Source of the DNA: Bordetella parapertussis
GTDB taxonomy: Bacteria > Acidobacteriota > Terriglobia > Bryobacterales > Bryobacteraceae
DNA: 64,000 bases
Direction of reading: 5' to 3'
Assembly (NCBI GenBank): GCA_943328975.2
Contig: CALQCC020000001.1
Coordinates: 177,556-241,555, forward strand
Shown here: piece by piece, positions 9,273-17,638 of the stretch
How the letters are laid out: the number at the start of each line of letters is the position of its first letter
How positions within the stretch are numbered: the first letter of the stretch is position 1
Notes under the pieces: model-generated
Seen by the model: only the letters and a program-made list of their open reading frames with translations
What the model was told of the DNA's origin: nothing
Databases searched by the model: none
Made by a program: the position numbers and the translations under genes

Positions 9273-9884
9273 CTTCAAATCCTCGACGGCCGCATCGGGA
9301 GTAGTGAGAACTGGTTTCCCTGTTGCTTCTTCCACGACCCGCGCCGAACGGGCGATGCTGAATTGAGTGAGAGCGATCACGTCGCAGGGAACTCGCTTAC
9401 ACGCTTCCACCACTAATCGATCATGTGCCGCCCCGTCGCCTGCGGAGAGTGCTGCCATCGCACCTTTTACGAACACCGGGAGCAATTCCGTGCCAGCCGG
9501 AAACTCGGTGGGTATCGAGTCGAGCGTCGGTTGAAAACTGGACACGATGGCGATGCGTCCGCCCAAACGCACCGCTTGCTCGATCATCGCTTGATTCGGC
9601 TTGCGGACGGGCAGGGGAGCCAGATCCCTCGCGACCGCGTCAATCGCAGGCCCGAAGGCGGAGCAACTGAACAGGATGCCATCCGTTCCCGCCGAGACCG
9701 CGTAGCGACCCAAGGCCAGGAAACGCTGGATCATGGATTCGTCGAGTCGTCCTGCAAGGGCAAGGTCCCGCGACAGGCTGTCATCCAGAACGTTCCGCAA
9801 TTCCGCCTCCGGCCACAGCCGGGCGAACGCCTCTTGGATCGGATCAATCGAGGGGCGAAGTGCGTGAATCAGCGTAATTCGCAT
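9258..9884 (-). CDS. Aspartate/glutamate racemase-like protein
   Basis: About 208 residues from the ATG at 9884 (MRITLIHALRPS); in-frame starts exist at 9908 and 9971. It resembles the Asp/Glu/hydantoin racemase superfamily, with the first active-site cysteine in GILFSCSAFGPAID. The second half normally supplies another cysteine in a motif like LGCT, but here the corresponding stretch reads VIALTQFSIA. A two-cysteine racemization mechanism is therefore doubtful; a single-cysteine decarboxylase or isomerase is possible, as in arylmalonate decarboxylase relatives. The neighbouring gene gives no pathway clue. Confidence 0.7.
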   Translation of the reverse strand: MRITLIHALRPSIDPIQEAFARLWPEAELRNVLDDSLSRDLALAGRLDESMIQRFLALGRYAVSAGTDGILFSCSAFGPAIDAVARDLAPLPVRKPNQAMIEQAVRLGGRIAIVSSFQPTLDSIPTEFPAGTELLPVFVKGAMAALSAGDGAAHDRLVVEACKRVPCDVIALTQFSIARSARVVEEATGKPVLTTPDAAVEDLKSLYR

Positions 9885-10037
9885 GAGGTTGGTCGGGACC
9901 AAAGCCATTGTAACTGGTGTGTTTCTTCTAGGCCCTAGTACCTGTGTTGAGCTTGGTCCGAATCCAGTCATGGTACGTCAAGGTGATAGTCCCATACGGA
10001 AGCGAGACGCACGCTGTCATTCGGGAGGGAACAAGTG

Positions 10038-10751
10038 ATGAATGCCAGCGATGTCCGATCTCGAATTCAAGTTTTCCGTGAAACGTTACGTTGGAGGGGC
10101 CCCGTACGTTGTGCCGTTCTAGCAGTCAGGGAGCTTCTGCGACCGATTTTCGACTGGTACGTTTTCCATGTAGGAGAAACCGTTCTGACAAAGGAAACCG
10201 CGACAGCGCAAAAGCCATCGGGTTTCGTAGTCAAGATTTTCACCCGGGCAGACGGTATCGAGTGGGTGGAATCCCCGATGGCAGAGCTCCAGAACGCTAA
10301 GCCAGTGGATATTTCGTTGCGTCTCAAAAGGGGCGGGGCAGTGGCGGTTGCATTCGCAGGGGACAAGGCCGTTGGGTGCACGTGGATGACCCTGCGGAGC
10401 GGGTTGCCGATGCCTTTCCAATTAACTTGGGTGGTTAAGCCGAAAGAGGCGGTGCTATACGGTTCCTTTGTCCTGCCGAACTGGCGCGGCAACCGCTTGC
10501 ACCAGCATCTGGATGCCGCCATCAACGCTTATCTTTACGGACGCGGCTTCCTGCGGACGTTGGGGTCGGTGTCGGCTATGAATTCTCAGAGCTTGCGTTT
10601 GACGCAACGGACCAATAAACGCATCACGATGACCCTCATTCTGGTGAGAGTTCGAGGTCTGAACTGGAACTTCAGATTTGCGCTCGGCGAGCCGCTGGAA
10701 TCACAGTTTCAGATTGATTCGTCAACGGTGTCCACCATTCCAGCCAAATAA
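10038..10751 (+). CDS. GNAT-like acyltransferase, substrate unknown
   Basis: About 237 residues from the ATG at 10038, with a good Shine-Dalgarno (GGAGG, 10024-10028). The central part resembles the GNAT fold: a beta segment LYGSFVLPNWRGNRLHQHL (about 147-165) gives the RGNRL acyl-CoA phosphate loop, followed by AINAYLYGRGF and VSAMNSQSLRL. The N-terminal 60 residues are not recognisable. Other GNAT-fold enzymes of this size act on sugars, amino groups or cell-wall precursors, but nothing here fixes the substrate. Both neighbours are on the opposite strand, so it is probably monocistronic. Confidence 0.6.
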   Translation: MNASDVRSRIQVFRETLRWRGPVRCAVLAVRELLRPIFDWYVFHVGETVLTKETATAQKPSGFVVKIFTRADGIEWVESPMAELQNAKPVDISLRLKRGGAVAVAFAGDKAVGCTWMTLRSGLPMPFQLTWVVKPKEAVLYGSFVLPNWRGNRLHQHLDAAINAYLYGRGFLRTLGSVSAMNSQSLRLTQRTNKRITMTLILVRVRGLNWNFRFALGEPLESQFQIDSSTVSTIPAK

Positions 10752-10785
10752 ATTCTTCACTGAAATGGTGCAGCCAGGTTAACCG

Positions 10786-11664
10786 TTAACCGCCAATTAC
10801 TTCCACAGGAAGGTTGTGCAAGTCGCGGAAACGGAGCGAACCCTTTTCGGTGCCGGGTTCCACTTTGATGCCCAGCTTCTGTAGTCGCGCAGTGGCGACG
10901 GATCGGTCGAACCCTGCGACCTTGACACAGAAATGCGAGAAGCTCGGCTTTTGTCCAGCGGGTGCGGCCTCCAACCCGAGTCGGGTGTCTGCAAGCTTGA
11001 ACCACACGCGTTGCGGATTGCGCTCGCGAGACAGCTCGGCTCCGAAGAGCTTGCGGTAGTGCGCAGCGGATTTCTCGACGTCGGTCACCGACACCATGAT
11101 GTGATCAAGACCGATGGGGATCAGCGCCGCGGGCTCCCAAGTGACTTTGCCGCCAGACATGATGGTGTCGAAGATGCCATGAGTCGCATTGACCAGTTGC
11201 AGCCGCAGTTGATCGGGATCCGACAACATCGGCAGCACGCCCGGAGGCGCGGCCAATCCGGCGGCGGTAATTTGCGCCTTGACCTCCGGTTTGCCGAAAT
11301 CGTCTTCGATAAAGTCCACGACACCGGCGGCGATGTGGTCGATGTAAGGCGTCGCGTTGGCTTGCGGACCGAACGCAATATAAGCAGCGCCCAGGCGCAC
11401 GTAATAACGCTGGACTCCGGTCCGTTCATGGAACACCTGAGGATCGAAGATGCGTCCGTAGAACGTTGCCGCTTTCAGCGAATCGGGAACGGTGATGGAC
11501 AGATGGTCCAGTCCTGAGTTGTGCAACGGCAGCAACGATTGCTGCGCCGAGCTACGCGGAACCAGCAGGGACCCAGCGGCGAGGGCGCTCGCGCGGGCTA
11601 GCCATTGGCGTCGGTCCATCGACTGTGGGTTGAATCTCTCGGAAAGTGGGTTTGTCACGGGCAT
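10786..11664 (-). CDS. Exported glyoxalase/VOC-superfamily protein with Tat signal
   Basis: 292 residues. A Tat signal, MDRRQWLARASALAAG, begins at residue 16 of the ORF, so ATG 11619 is a possible alternative start. Two VOC-like units follow: GLDHLSITVPDSLKAATFYGRIF (about 53-75) and GLDHIMVSVTDVEKSAAHYRKLF (about 184-206), each opening a beta-alpha-beta-beta-beta module. VOC proteins include glyoxalases, dioxygenases and resistance proteins that usually bind a divalent metal. The histidine of each LDH motif and later glutamates could be ligands. Substrate unknown. It diverges from the dienelactone hydrolase gene, another Tat-exported protein. Confidence 0.75.
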   Translation of the reverse strand: MPVTNPLSERFNPQSMDRRQWLARASALAAGSLLVPRSSAQQSLLPLHNSGLDHLSITVPDSLKAATFYGRIFDPQVFHERTGVQRYYVRLGAAYIAFGPQANATPYIDHIAAGVVDFIEDDFGKPEVKAQITAAGLAAPPGVLPMLSDPDQLRLQLVNATHGIFDTIMSGGKVTWEPAALIPIGLDHIMVSVTDVEKSAAHYRKLFGAELSRERNPQRVWFKLADTRLGLEAAPAGQKPSFSHFCVKVAGFDRSVATARLQKLGIKVEPGTEKGSLRFRDLHNLPVEVIGG

Positions 11665-11746
11665 GCTCCAATCTGATACATCATACTATTCCACGGCCCA
11701 ATTCTAGTAAGATTGTTCAGACCGGAAATTCAACAAGGAGTCAATC

Positions 11747-12658
11747 ATGGAACCCACGAAATCCAAGCTGCCGCTCGAAGCCATCCAACTCTACAACGAA
11801 TTTATCCACGGTGGCATGAGCCGCCGCGACTTCATGAGTGGCGTGCAGAAGTTCGCCATCGGCGGATTGACGGCGTCCGCCATTGTACAGGCGCTGATGC
11901 CAAACTACGCCCAGGGTCAACAGATCGCGAGGAATGACGACCGCATCAAGGCCAGCTACGAGACCATCCCATCCCCGAATGGCAACGGCTACATCAAGGG
12001 CTATCTGGTCCGTCCGATCAGCGCAGACACGCGTTCGGCGATGCCTACTAAACTCCCGGGCGTCATCGTGGTCCACGAAAACCGCGGCTTGAACCCGCAC
12101 ATCGAAGACGTCGCGCGCCGCTTTGCAATGGCGAACTTCATGGCCTTCGCGCCCGACGGGCTCACCTCGGTCGGCGGCTTTCCCGGTGACGACTATAACG
12201 GTGGGCAGCTGTTCGGCAAAGTGAACGGCCCGAAGATGACCGAGGACATGGTCGCTGCCGCCCTGTGGCTGAAAAATCGTGCGGACTGCACCGGCAAGAT
12301 CGCGGCTACCGGGTTCTGCTACGGAGGCGGCATCGCCAACACTTTGGCTGTCCGTCTGGGAGCCGACATCGCGGCTTCTGCGCCCTTCTACGGCGGTGTT
12401 CCCCAGCCAGCCGACGTCGCGAAAATCAAAGCGGCGATCCTGGTCCACCACGGCGAACTCGATACCCGTACCGCCGCCAGCTGGCCCGCCTACGAGACAG
12501 CGCTCAAGGCTGCGGGCGCTCCCTGCGAAGGCCACATCTATCCCGGAGCCGTACACGGCTTCCACTGCGACGCGACGCCGGAGCGCTACAACAAAGCCGC
12601 TGCGGACTTCGCCTGGAACCGCACCATCGAGTGGTTCAATAAATACACGCGCGCCTAG
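11747..12658 (+). CDS. Tat-exported dienelactone hydrolase family protein
   Basis: 303 residues. The N-terminus has a 23-residue leader and then SRRDFMSGVQKFAIGG, a twin-arginine signal, so the enzyme is probably periplasmic. The alpha/beta-hydrolase core has the dienelactone hydrolase triad: C191 in GFCYGGG, D239 in GELDTR and H270 in VHGF. VVHENRGLNPHIEDVARR (about 108-126) is the usual oxyanion-side segment. Related exported proteins (YghX type) have unresolved natural substrates. A clear AAGGAG ribosome binding site lies at about 11733-11738. It is probably monocistronic, diverging from the VOC gene and converging on the NHL gene. Confidence 0.85.
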   Translation: MEPTKSKLPLEAIQLYNEFIHGGMSRRDFMSGVQKFAIGGLTASAIVQALMPNYAQGQQIARNDDRIKASYETIPSPNGNGYIKGYLVRPISADTRSAMPTKLPGVIVVHENRGLNPHIEDVARRFAMANFMAFAPDGLTSVGGFPGDDYNGGQLFGKVNGPKMTEDMVAAALWLKNRADCTGKIAATGFCYGGGIANTLAVRLGADIAASAPFYGGVPQPADVAKIKAAILVHHGELDTRTAASWPAYETALKAAGAPCEGHIYPGAVHGFHCDATPERYNKAAADFAWNRTIEWFNKYTRA

Positions 12659-12665
12659 GTGCGGA

Positions 12666-15440
12666 CTATTTGAGTTCAATGGTTGCGGCTTGCGAGGCCG
12701 CCGTACCGATCGTCACCGTGAGTTGTGTGGTGCCGGTCGGCGCGGTCTCGGGAACCTTGAAGTTCACCTGCAACACGCCTTGGTAGATCAAGCCGTTCCA
12801 TATGTCACCGGCAGGGACGGGTACACCGCCCACCGAAATCTGAAAGCCCCCAGCAGTCGCAGGATACGTTGGACCTGTGGGCAAGACGCCGTCTCCGATG
12901 GTGGGCGAAGTGCTGCCCTGACCGGTCAGGAAGATGACCATCCACGCTCCCCGGCCATGCGGCTTGGTTGCTCCGTTGAAGCTCCCGTCTTGATTGACTG
13001 CGACGATCTGCCCGGCTCCGGCGGCGTAAGTGAAGACACCCGGCGCGCTGGCCGCGACAAGCAGTTCGATCTCATTTGACTTGCGACCTTGATATTCAAG
13101 TTGTAGCTTCGCAGTGCCCGAGACGCCATACGGAACGACAACCGAGGTTTGTCCGGCGGAGACGTAGATCAGCGGTGCGGGCGTGCCGTTGAAGAGCGCT
13201 CGGGTATTGGCCACGGTGCGGACGAGGTTGCCGTTTTCGTACGTAGCGGAGGTTAGTGCGGCCGGGCCGATGTCTTCGCCGTAGATGGTAACGATTTCGC
13301 CAGGCGCGACTGGACCGGTTTTGAAGCTGGCTCCGTTGAAGACCCAGTTGCGGAAGATGGTGCCTTGCTCCATCCAGGAAAGCCGGTTGCCTTCGTTGAG
13401 CCAAATCTTACCTGAGGCTTCCAGGAAGAGGCTGCCGCTATAGTCGTTATCTCCCGTGATGGAGACGGCGGTGCCTTCGAAGTAGTCGCCGAATGTGTTG
13501 CCGCCGCCGACCACGGTTTCGATGACACCCGTGGGACTGATGCGGCGCACGCGATTGTTGCGCGCGTCCATGAAGAGCAGGCTGCCATCGGCAAGAATAC
13601 GAATATCACTGGGAGCGTTGATTTGCGCTGCGATGGCCGGGCCGCCATCGCCCGAGAAGCCGCTGGTCCCTGTGCCGGCGTAGGTGGAGATCGTTCCGCC
13701 AGGCGTGACTTTGCGGATGCGATGATCGGCATAGTCTGCGATATAGGCGTTCCCCGCGGCGTCAAAATCGATGGCGAAGGGCCAATACAGGCCAGCCACC
13801 GTAGCAGGTCCGCCGTCACCCTGGAAGCCGTAGTAGCCGCGACCGGCGAAGAGTTGCAGGCTTCCGCCCGGCGCCATTTTGAGAACACGCGCGTCTACCG
13901 AATCATTGATGTAGAGGTTGCCGGATTTGTCGAAGCGGAGGCCGGCTGGTTCCATGAAGCAGTAAGGATGAGGGTCAGGGTCGTTGGCAATGATGCAGGG
14001 CTTGGAGTCATCCGCCTCTTGACCCGCAGCGACAGACATCTGCCCGCCGGGCGTAAGCTTGCGCACGCGACCGTTCCACGTATCGGCGATGAAGAGGTTG
14101 CCGCTGGAATCCAGTTCCACGTCGGTGGGTCGATCCAGCGCAACCGAAGTTCCCGAGCCGTCTTCGCTAGTCTCCCCGGGGTAGCCAGTGCCAGCGATGC
14201 GAGTAACGCGAGTCAAGTCCGAGGTGACGCGATAGATGGACGCCGTATAGAAGTCGCTCAGGTAGAAAACACCTTGTGCGTCGCGAGCCATGGCCGCGAT
14301 GCCGCGCAAGTTGGAGTCGGCGAGAGAGCCGCCTTCGCCAGCGGAGGCAGCGGAGTGTGACCCGGCGACCGTTTGAATCTGTCCGTTGGCGATGCGGCGC
14401 ACCACTTGGTAGTCGCGGAAGAAGATCGTGTTGTTCGGTCCGACCGCCACGGGCCCCGGTTTGGCTAGAGCCGCTGATGTAGCGCTGCCGCCGTCCCCTG
14501 TGATGGCTCGTTTGGACGATCCCGCGACGGAGACGACGTTGCCCGTGGGCGGGATCAGTCGCAGAGCCGGGTAACTGTGGTCGTTCACGACGTGCATCGC
14601 GGAAACATAGACCGAGCCGTCAGGTGCAACATCCATACCGCCGATGTCGCCGAATTGAACGCTCGCCGGTGGTACGCTCGCTCCCGACTGAGTGCCGCCA
14701 CCGGCCAGCGCTCGGATGATTCCGTTGCCATCGATGACGCGGACGAGTTTGTTGTCAGTGAGGTAGATCCTGCCCGCAGCGTCGACGCCGATGTAATTGG
14801 GCGATGCGATTCCAGCCGCGGTGGCCGCGCCGCCGTCGCCACTCGTAGTTCGTGTGCCTGTGCCGGCGATGGTAGAGATGGTTCCTTGCGGCGCAACTTT
14901 GCGGATGCGCGCATTGCCGTAATCGGCAATATAAAGATTGCCTTGCGCGTCGAGAGAAACGTCAAGCGGGGTGTTGAGTTTGGCGGCGTTGGCCGGGCCG
15001 TTATCGCCAGCGAATCCCGAAGTGGTTCCGGCGTAGATGGTCAGGATGCCATCGGTGCCGATACGAAACACTTGATGCCGCGAGCGGTCGGCTACGTAGA
15101 TCACGCCCTGCGGATCAACCGCCAGCCGGCGCGCGTTCGAAAGCGAGGCATCGGTGCCGCGTATGCCGTTCACCGGCGTGGTTTGGCCTCCGCCAGCGAT
15201 GGTCCGCACCAAGCCGTCGGAGCCGATCTTCACGATGCGAGTCGGGTAGGTCGCGATCCCGTAGATCGCGCCAGTCGGATCGACCGCGATGTCCCAGGGG
15301 TCAATGATGACCGTGGTCGCTTGCTTGCCGTCGATGCTGTGCGAGACTCCTTTGAGGAGAGCACTCGTGATCGCATAATGCGCTGCGTGGATCGGTGCCG
15401 CTAAGGCCAGGGTGAGTACTGCTGCTGCAAACCGCTTCAT
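12666..15440 (-). CDS. Secreted NHL-repeat beta-propeller protein with C-terminal acidobacterial domain
   Basis: 924 residues from the ATG at 15440. This start gives a clean signal peptide (MKRFAAAVLTLALAAPIHA), which the longer frame would bury. The body is built from many NHL units of the type GNLYIADYGNARIRKVAPQG, with recurring GDGGPA and ISTIAGTG elements. These fold into one or two beta-propellers. The last 230 residues (from about FNGASFKTGPVAPGEIVTIYG) match the Solibacter-type C-terminal domain (TIGR03437) that is greatly expanded in this phylum. The function is unknown; surface binding of carbohydrate or protein is a guess. The gene converges on the dienelactone hydrolase gene with 7 nt between. 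Confidence 0.88.
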   Translation of the reverse strand: MKRFAAAVLTLALAAPIHAAHYAITSALLKGVSHSIDGKQATTVIIDPWDIAVDPTGAIYGIATYPTRIVKIGSDGLVRTIAGGGQTTPVNGIRGTDASLSNARRLAVDPQGVIYVADRSRHQVFRIGTDGILTIYAGTTSGFAGDNGPANAAKLNTPLDVSLDAQGNLYIADYGNARIRKVAPQGTISTIAGTGTRTTSGDGGAATAAGIASPNYIGVDAAGRIYLTDNKLVRVIDGNGIIRALAGGGTQSGASVPPASVQFGDIGGMDVAPDGSVYVSAMHVVNDHSYPALRLIPPTGNVVSVAGSSKRAITGDGGSATSAALAKPGPVAVGPNNTIFFRDYQVVRRIANGQIQTVAGSHSAASAGEGGSLADSNLRGIAAMARDAQGVFYLSDFYTASIYRVTSDLTRVTRIAGTGYPGETSEDGSGTSVALDRPTDVELDSSGNLFIADTWNGRVRKLTPGGQMSVAAGQEADDSKPCIIANDPDPHPYCFMEPAGLRFDKSGNLYINDSVDARVLKMAPGGSLQLFAGRGYYGFQGDGGPATVAGLYWPFAIDFDAAGNAYIADYADHRIRKVTPGGTISTYAGTGTSGFSGDGGPAIAAQINAPSDIRILADGSLLFMDARNNRVRRISPTGVIETVVGGGNTFGDYFEGTAVSITGDNDYSGSLFLEASGKIWLNEGNRLSWMEQGTIFRNWVFNGASFKTGPVAPGEIVTIYGEDIGPAALTSATYENGNLVRTVANTRALFNGTPAPLIYVSAGQTSVVVPYGVSGTAKLQLEYQGRKSNEIELLVAASAPGVFTYAAGAGQIVAVNQDGSFNGATKPHGRGAWMVIFLTGQGSTSPTIGDGVLPTGPTYPATAGGFQISVGGVPVPAGDIWNGLIYQGVLQVNFKVPETAPTGTTQLTVTIGTAASQAATIELK

Positions 15441-15668
15441 GCTGCGTAGGAGTGCAAACAGAGTGCCACGCAAATGTTGCGGAGAAAACGATGCTGGCGC
15501 ACAGGTTGCGGGTCTTTCTGGGCGAACTCGAGATTTTGCCCGAGTGCAGCCACGCAACTAAGGTCCTCGCGGCATGCGTGAAAGGGCGCAGCAGGTTGGC
15601 GGTTCGCCGCGGCGCGTCCCAGGTGCGATAAAATCTGAACGGCTCCCAAACCGAAAGGATATGCCTGC

Positions 15669-16622
15669 ATGCGTTCCCGTTCACTTGCACTTGCCACAGC
15701 ACTTGCAGCCGTTTTAACTACGGCCTCCGGACAATCTGTCTACAAAGCCCCGCGGACCCCGTGGGGTGTTCCGGATATTCAGGGCTACTATTTGAATCGC
15801 ACGACGACGCCTCTGGAACGTCCGCTGAATCTGGGGGCCAAGGAATTCTATACGCCCGAGGAACTGAAGGTGATGGCCGCTGCCGCCGCTCGTCCCGCCG
15901 CCGCGACCGAGCCGGGCACGGCAGCCGACGCACACTACGACATGGGGCAGTTTGGGCTGGATTCGGCAACCACGGGCATGGTGATGAATGCGCGAACATC
16001 GTTGATTGTCGGCCCCACCGGTCGCATCCCCGCGATGACCGCCGCAGCCGCCAAGCGGACCGCCGACGATCGCAACGCCGCCCGGGGCCATGAATTCGAC
16101 GGTCCCGAGAATCGCGGCATGGCCGAGCGCTGCATCCTGTGGAACTTTGAAGGTCCGCCGTTGATGCCCGGAGGCTACAACCCCAACCTGCAAATCTTCC
16201 AAGGCCAGAACGAAGTTGTCATCCGCAACGAAATGATGGGCGGCGCGCGCATTGTCCGCACCGACGGCCGTCCCCATCTAACGGACGCGATCCGCCAGTG
16301 GTACGGCGATTCCATCGGCCACTGGGAAGGCGAAACGCTGGTGGTGGATACCACCAATTTCACTGACCAACCGCCTTTGGGACGCGGCTCCAGCAGGAAC
16401 CTGCACGTGACCGAACGCTTCACGAGGGTTGCCGAAGGCTCCATCAAATATGAGTTCACGGTATCCGACCCTTCCACGTGGGAACAGTCCTGGTCCGGCG
16501 AATACGCGATTCAAAAGATCAAAGGGCCGATCTACGAATACGCATGCCAGGAGGGCAACTACGGCATGCCGAACATCCTGAGCGGAGCGCGAGCGGCCGA
16601 GCGCGAAGCGGCGTCCAAGTAA
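15669..16622 (+). CDS. Exported hypothetical protein of acidobacterial type
   Basis: 317 residues with a signal peptide (about 1-21, ending TTASGQS). The mature N-terminus YKAPRTPWGVPDIQGYY resembles a large group of secreted acidobacterial and proteobacterial proteins that begin with a TPWGxPDLQG-like segment. Their function is not known. Later features are an RGHEFDGPENRGMAERCILW stretch and a C-terminal cysteine in YEYACQEGNYGM. No catalytic motif was recognised. A possible TAAAAT -10 box (about 15628) and an AAGGA ribosome site precede the gene. It shares a 228-bp divergent region with the NHL gene. Confidence 0.75.
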   Translation: MRSRSLALATALAAVLTTASGQSVYKAPRTPWGVPDIQGYYLNRTTTPLERPLNLGAKEFYTPEELKVMAAAAARPAAATEPGTAADAHYDMGQFGLDSATTGMVMNARTSLIVGPTGRIPAMTAAAAKRTADDRNAARGHEFDGPENRGMAERCILWNFEGPPLMPGGYNPNLQIFQGQNEVVIRNEMMGGARIVRTDGRPHLTDAIRQWYGDSIGHWEGETLVVDTTNFTDQPPLGRGSSRNLHVTERFTRVAEGSIKYEFTVSDPSTWEQSWSGEYAIQKIKGPIYEYACQEGNYGMPNILSGARAAEREAASK

Positions 16623-16629
16623 GAACGGC

Positions 16630-16821
16630 TCAAAGCTGATCGGTTGCGGGCTCATACCCCCGACAAGCGAGCACCGGAAGATGCGGATACTTCCGGAAGC
16701 GAGGGTCTTCAAAACTGAGACCGCACTGATAGAACACCGCGCCGCGATCCGACCGAATCACGCGGACGTGACGACATGCTGCACACAGTCCCACGTCTCG
16801 CTGTAAGTCTTCGCCCACCAC
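16630..16821 (-). CDS. Small four-cysteine (zinc-ribbon-like) protein
   Basis: 63 residues from tandem GTG codons at 16821 and 16818. Cysteines at 13, 16, 33 and 53 (CAAC, YQCGLS, LACRGY) suggest a metal-binding fold. The segment RFRKYPHLPVLAC resembles a small family I associate with acidobacteria. A TAAGCT hexamer lies 7 nt before the second GTG, which fits the leaderless pattern of this window and favours 16818. No signal or membrane segment. It converges on the exported hypothetical gene with 7 nt between stops and diverges from the class II aldolase. Function unknown; a nucleic-acid-binding or metal-storage role is possible but untested. Confidence 0.65.
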   Translation of the reverse strand: MVGEDLQRDVGLCAACRHVRVIRSDRGAVFYQCGLSFEDPRFRKYPHLPVLACRGYEPATDQL

Positions 16822-16825
16822 CCTC

Positions 16826-16831
16826 AGCTTA
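16826..16831 (-). promoter_or_regulatory. Putative -10 element of small four-cysteine gene
   Basis: TAAGCT on the minus strand, 7 nt before the GTG at 16818 and 4 nt before the GTG at 16821. A GAGG in the gap could instead be a ribosome site for 16818. Confidence 0.3.
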
Positions 16832-16846
16832 ACGGCAAATGTGAGC

Positions 16847-16852
16847 TAGATT
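16847..16852 (+). promoter_or_regulatory. Putative -10 element of leaderless class II aldolase gene
   Basis: TAGATT lies 7 nt before the ATG at 16860 with no Shine-Dalgarno. It shares a 38-bp divergent gap with the small four-cysteine gene. Confidence 0.4.
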
Positions 16853-16859
16853 AGTCGAC

Positions 16860-17612
16860 ATGTATCTACGGCTTCTGATCTGCACAGTGCTGTTGTCCAA
16901 TCTGCTCCTGGCCCAAAACGTTCCGGCGCGGGTGCTCGAGGATCTGGTCACGGCCAATCACATCCTGGCCAACGAAGGTGTGCTGGATGGCTACGGCCAC
17001 GTCAGCGTGCGCAGTCCGGACAATCCCAATCACTATTTCCTGGCCCGAGCCGGTGCACCCGCATTGATCACCGCCGCCGACATCGTAGAATACGACCTGG
17101 ACAGCAACGCCGTATCGAACCCCACCGCCACCGGCTATATTGAACGCTTCATCCACGGCGAGATCTACAAGGCTCGGCCGGACATCAAGGCCGTGGTCCA
17201 TTGCCACTGCTCCGAGGTGATCCCGTTCGCCGATACCGCGGTTCCGCTGCAGCCGATGCATCACATGGGGTGGTTCATCGGCCAAGGCGTGCCGGTGTTT
17301 GAGATCCGTAAGACCGCCGGCGTGAGCGACATGTTGATCCGCACGCCCGCTTTGGGCAAGGCGTTGGCCGGAACGTTGGCCGGAAAGTCCGCAGTCCTGA
17401 TGCGCGGCCACGGAGCTTCCATCGCCGCCACGTCGCTGCATCTGGTAGTAGGCATGGCCTACTATCTGAACCTCAACGCTCGGTTGCAGTATCAGGCGAT
17501 GCAGTTGCGTGGTGGCAAGATCACGTTCTTGGACGCCGAAGAATCCAAGCTGGCGACGCAGGATTACGAGCGCTCCTGGGACTACTGGAAGTATCGGCTG
17601 GGCAAGCAATGA
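16860..17612 (+). CDS. Class II aldolase/adducin-family protein with export signal
   Basis: 250 residues. The N-terminal MYLRLLICTVLLSNLLLAQN is a typical signal peptide, which is unusual for this normally cytoplasmic family. The fold residues are intact: catalytic-type E95 (YIERFIHGEIY), zinc ligands H114 and H116 (VVHCHCSEV) and H184 (MRGHGAS). GHVSVR at 46-51 matches the phosphate-loop region of fuculose-phosphate aldolase relatives. Members cleave sugar phosphates or act as epimerases and decarboxylases; phosphorylated sugars are not expected outside the cytoplasm, so the substrate must differ. The kinase gene follows 26 nt downstream. Confidence 0.8.
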   Translation: MYLRLLICTVLLSNLLLAQNVPARVLEDLVTANHILANEGVLDGYGHVSVRSPDNPNHYFLARAGAPALITAADIVEYDLDSNAVSNPTATGYIERFIHGEIYKARPDIKAVVHCHCSEVIPFADTAVPLQPMHHMGWFIGQGVPVFEIRKTAGVSDMLIRTPALGKALAGTLAGKSAVLMRGHGASIAATSLHLVVGMAYYLNLNARLQYQAMQLRGGKITFLDAEESKLATQDYERSWDYWKYRLGKQ

Positions 17613-17638
17613 TGGCGCTGTTAGACTAGTTCAACCTC

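Noticed and set aside
11741..12679. 312-codon ORF antisense to the dienelactone hydrolase gene
   Set aside because: Shadow of a strongly supported enzyme gene; no motif or promoter.
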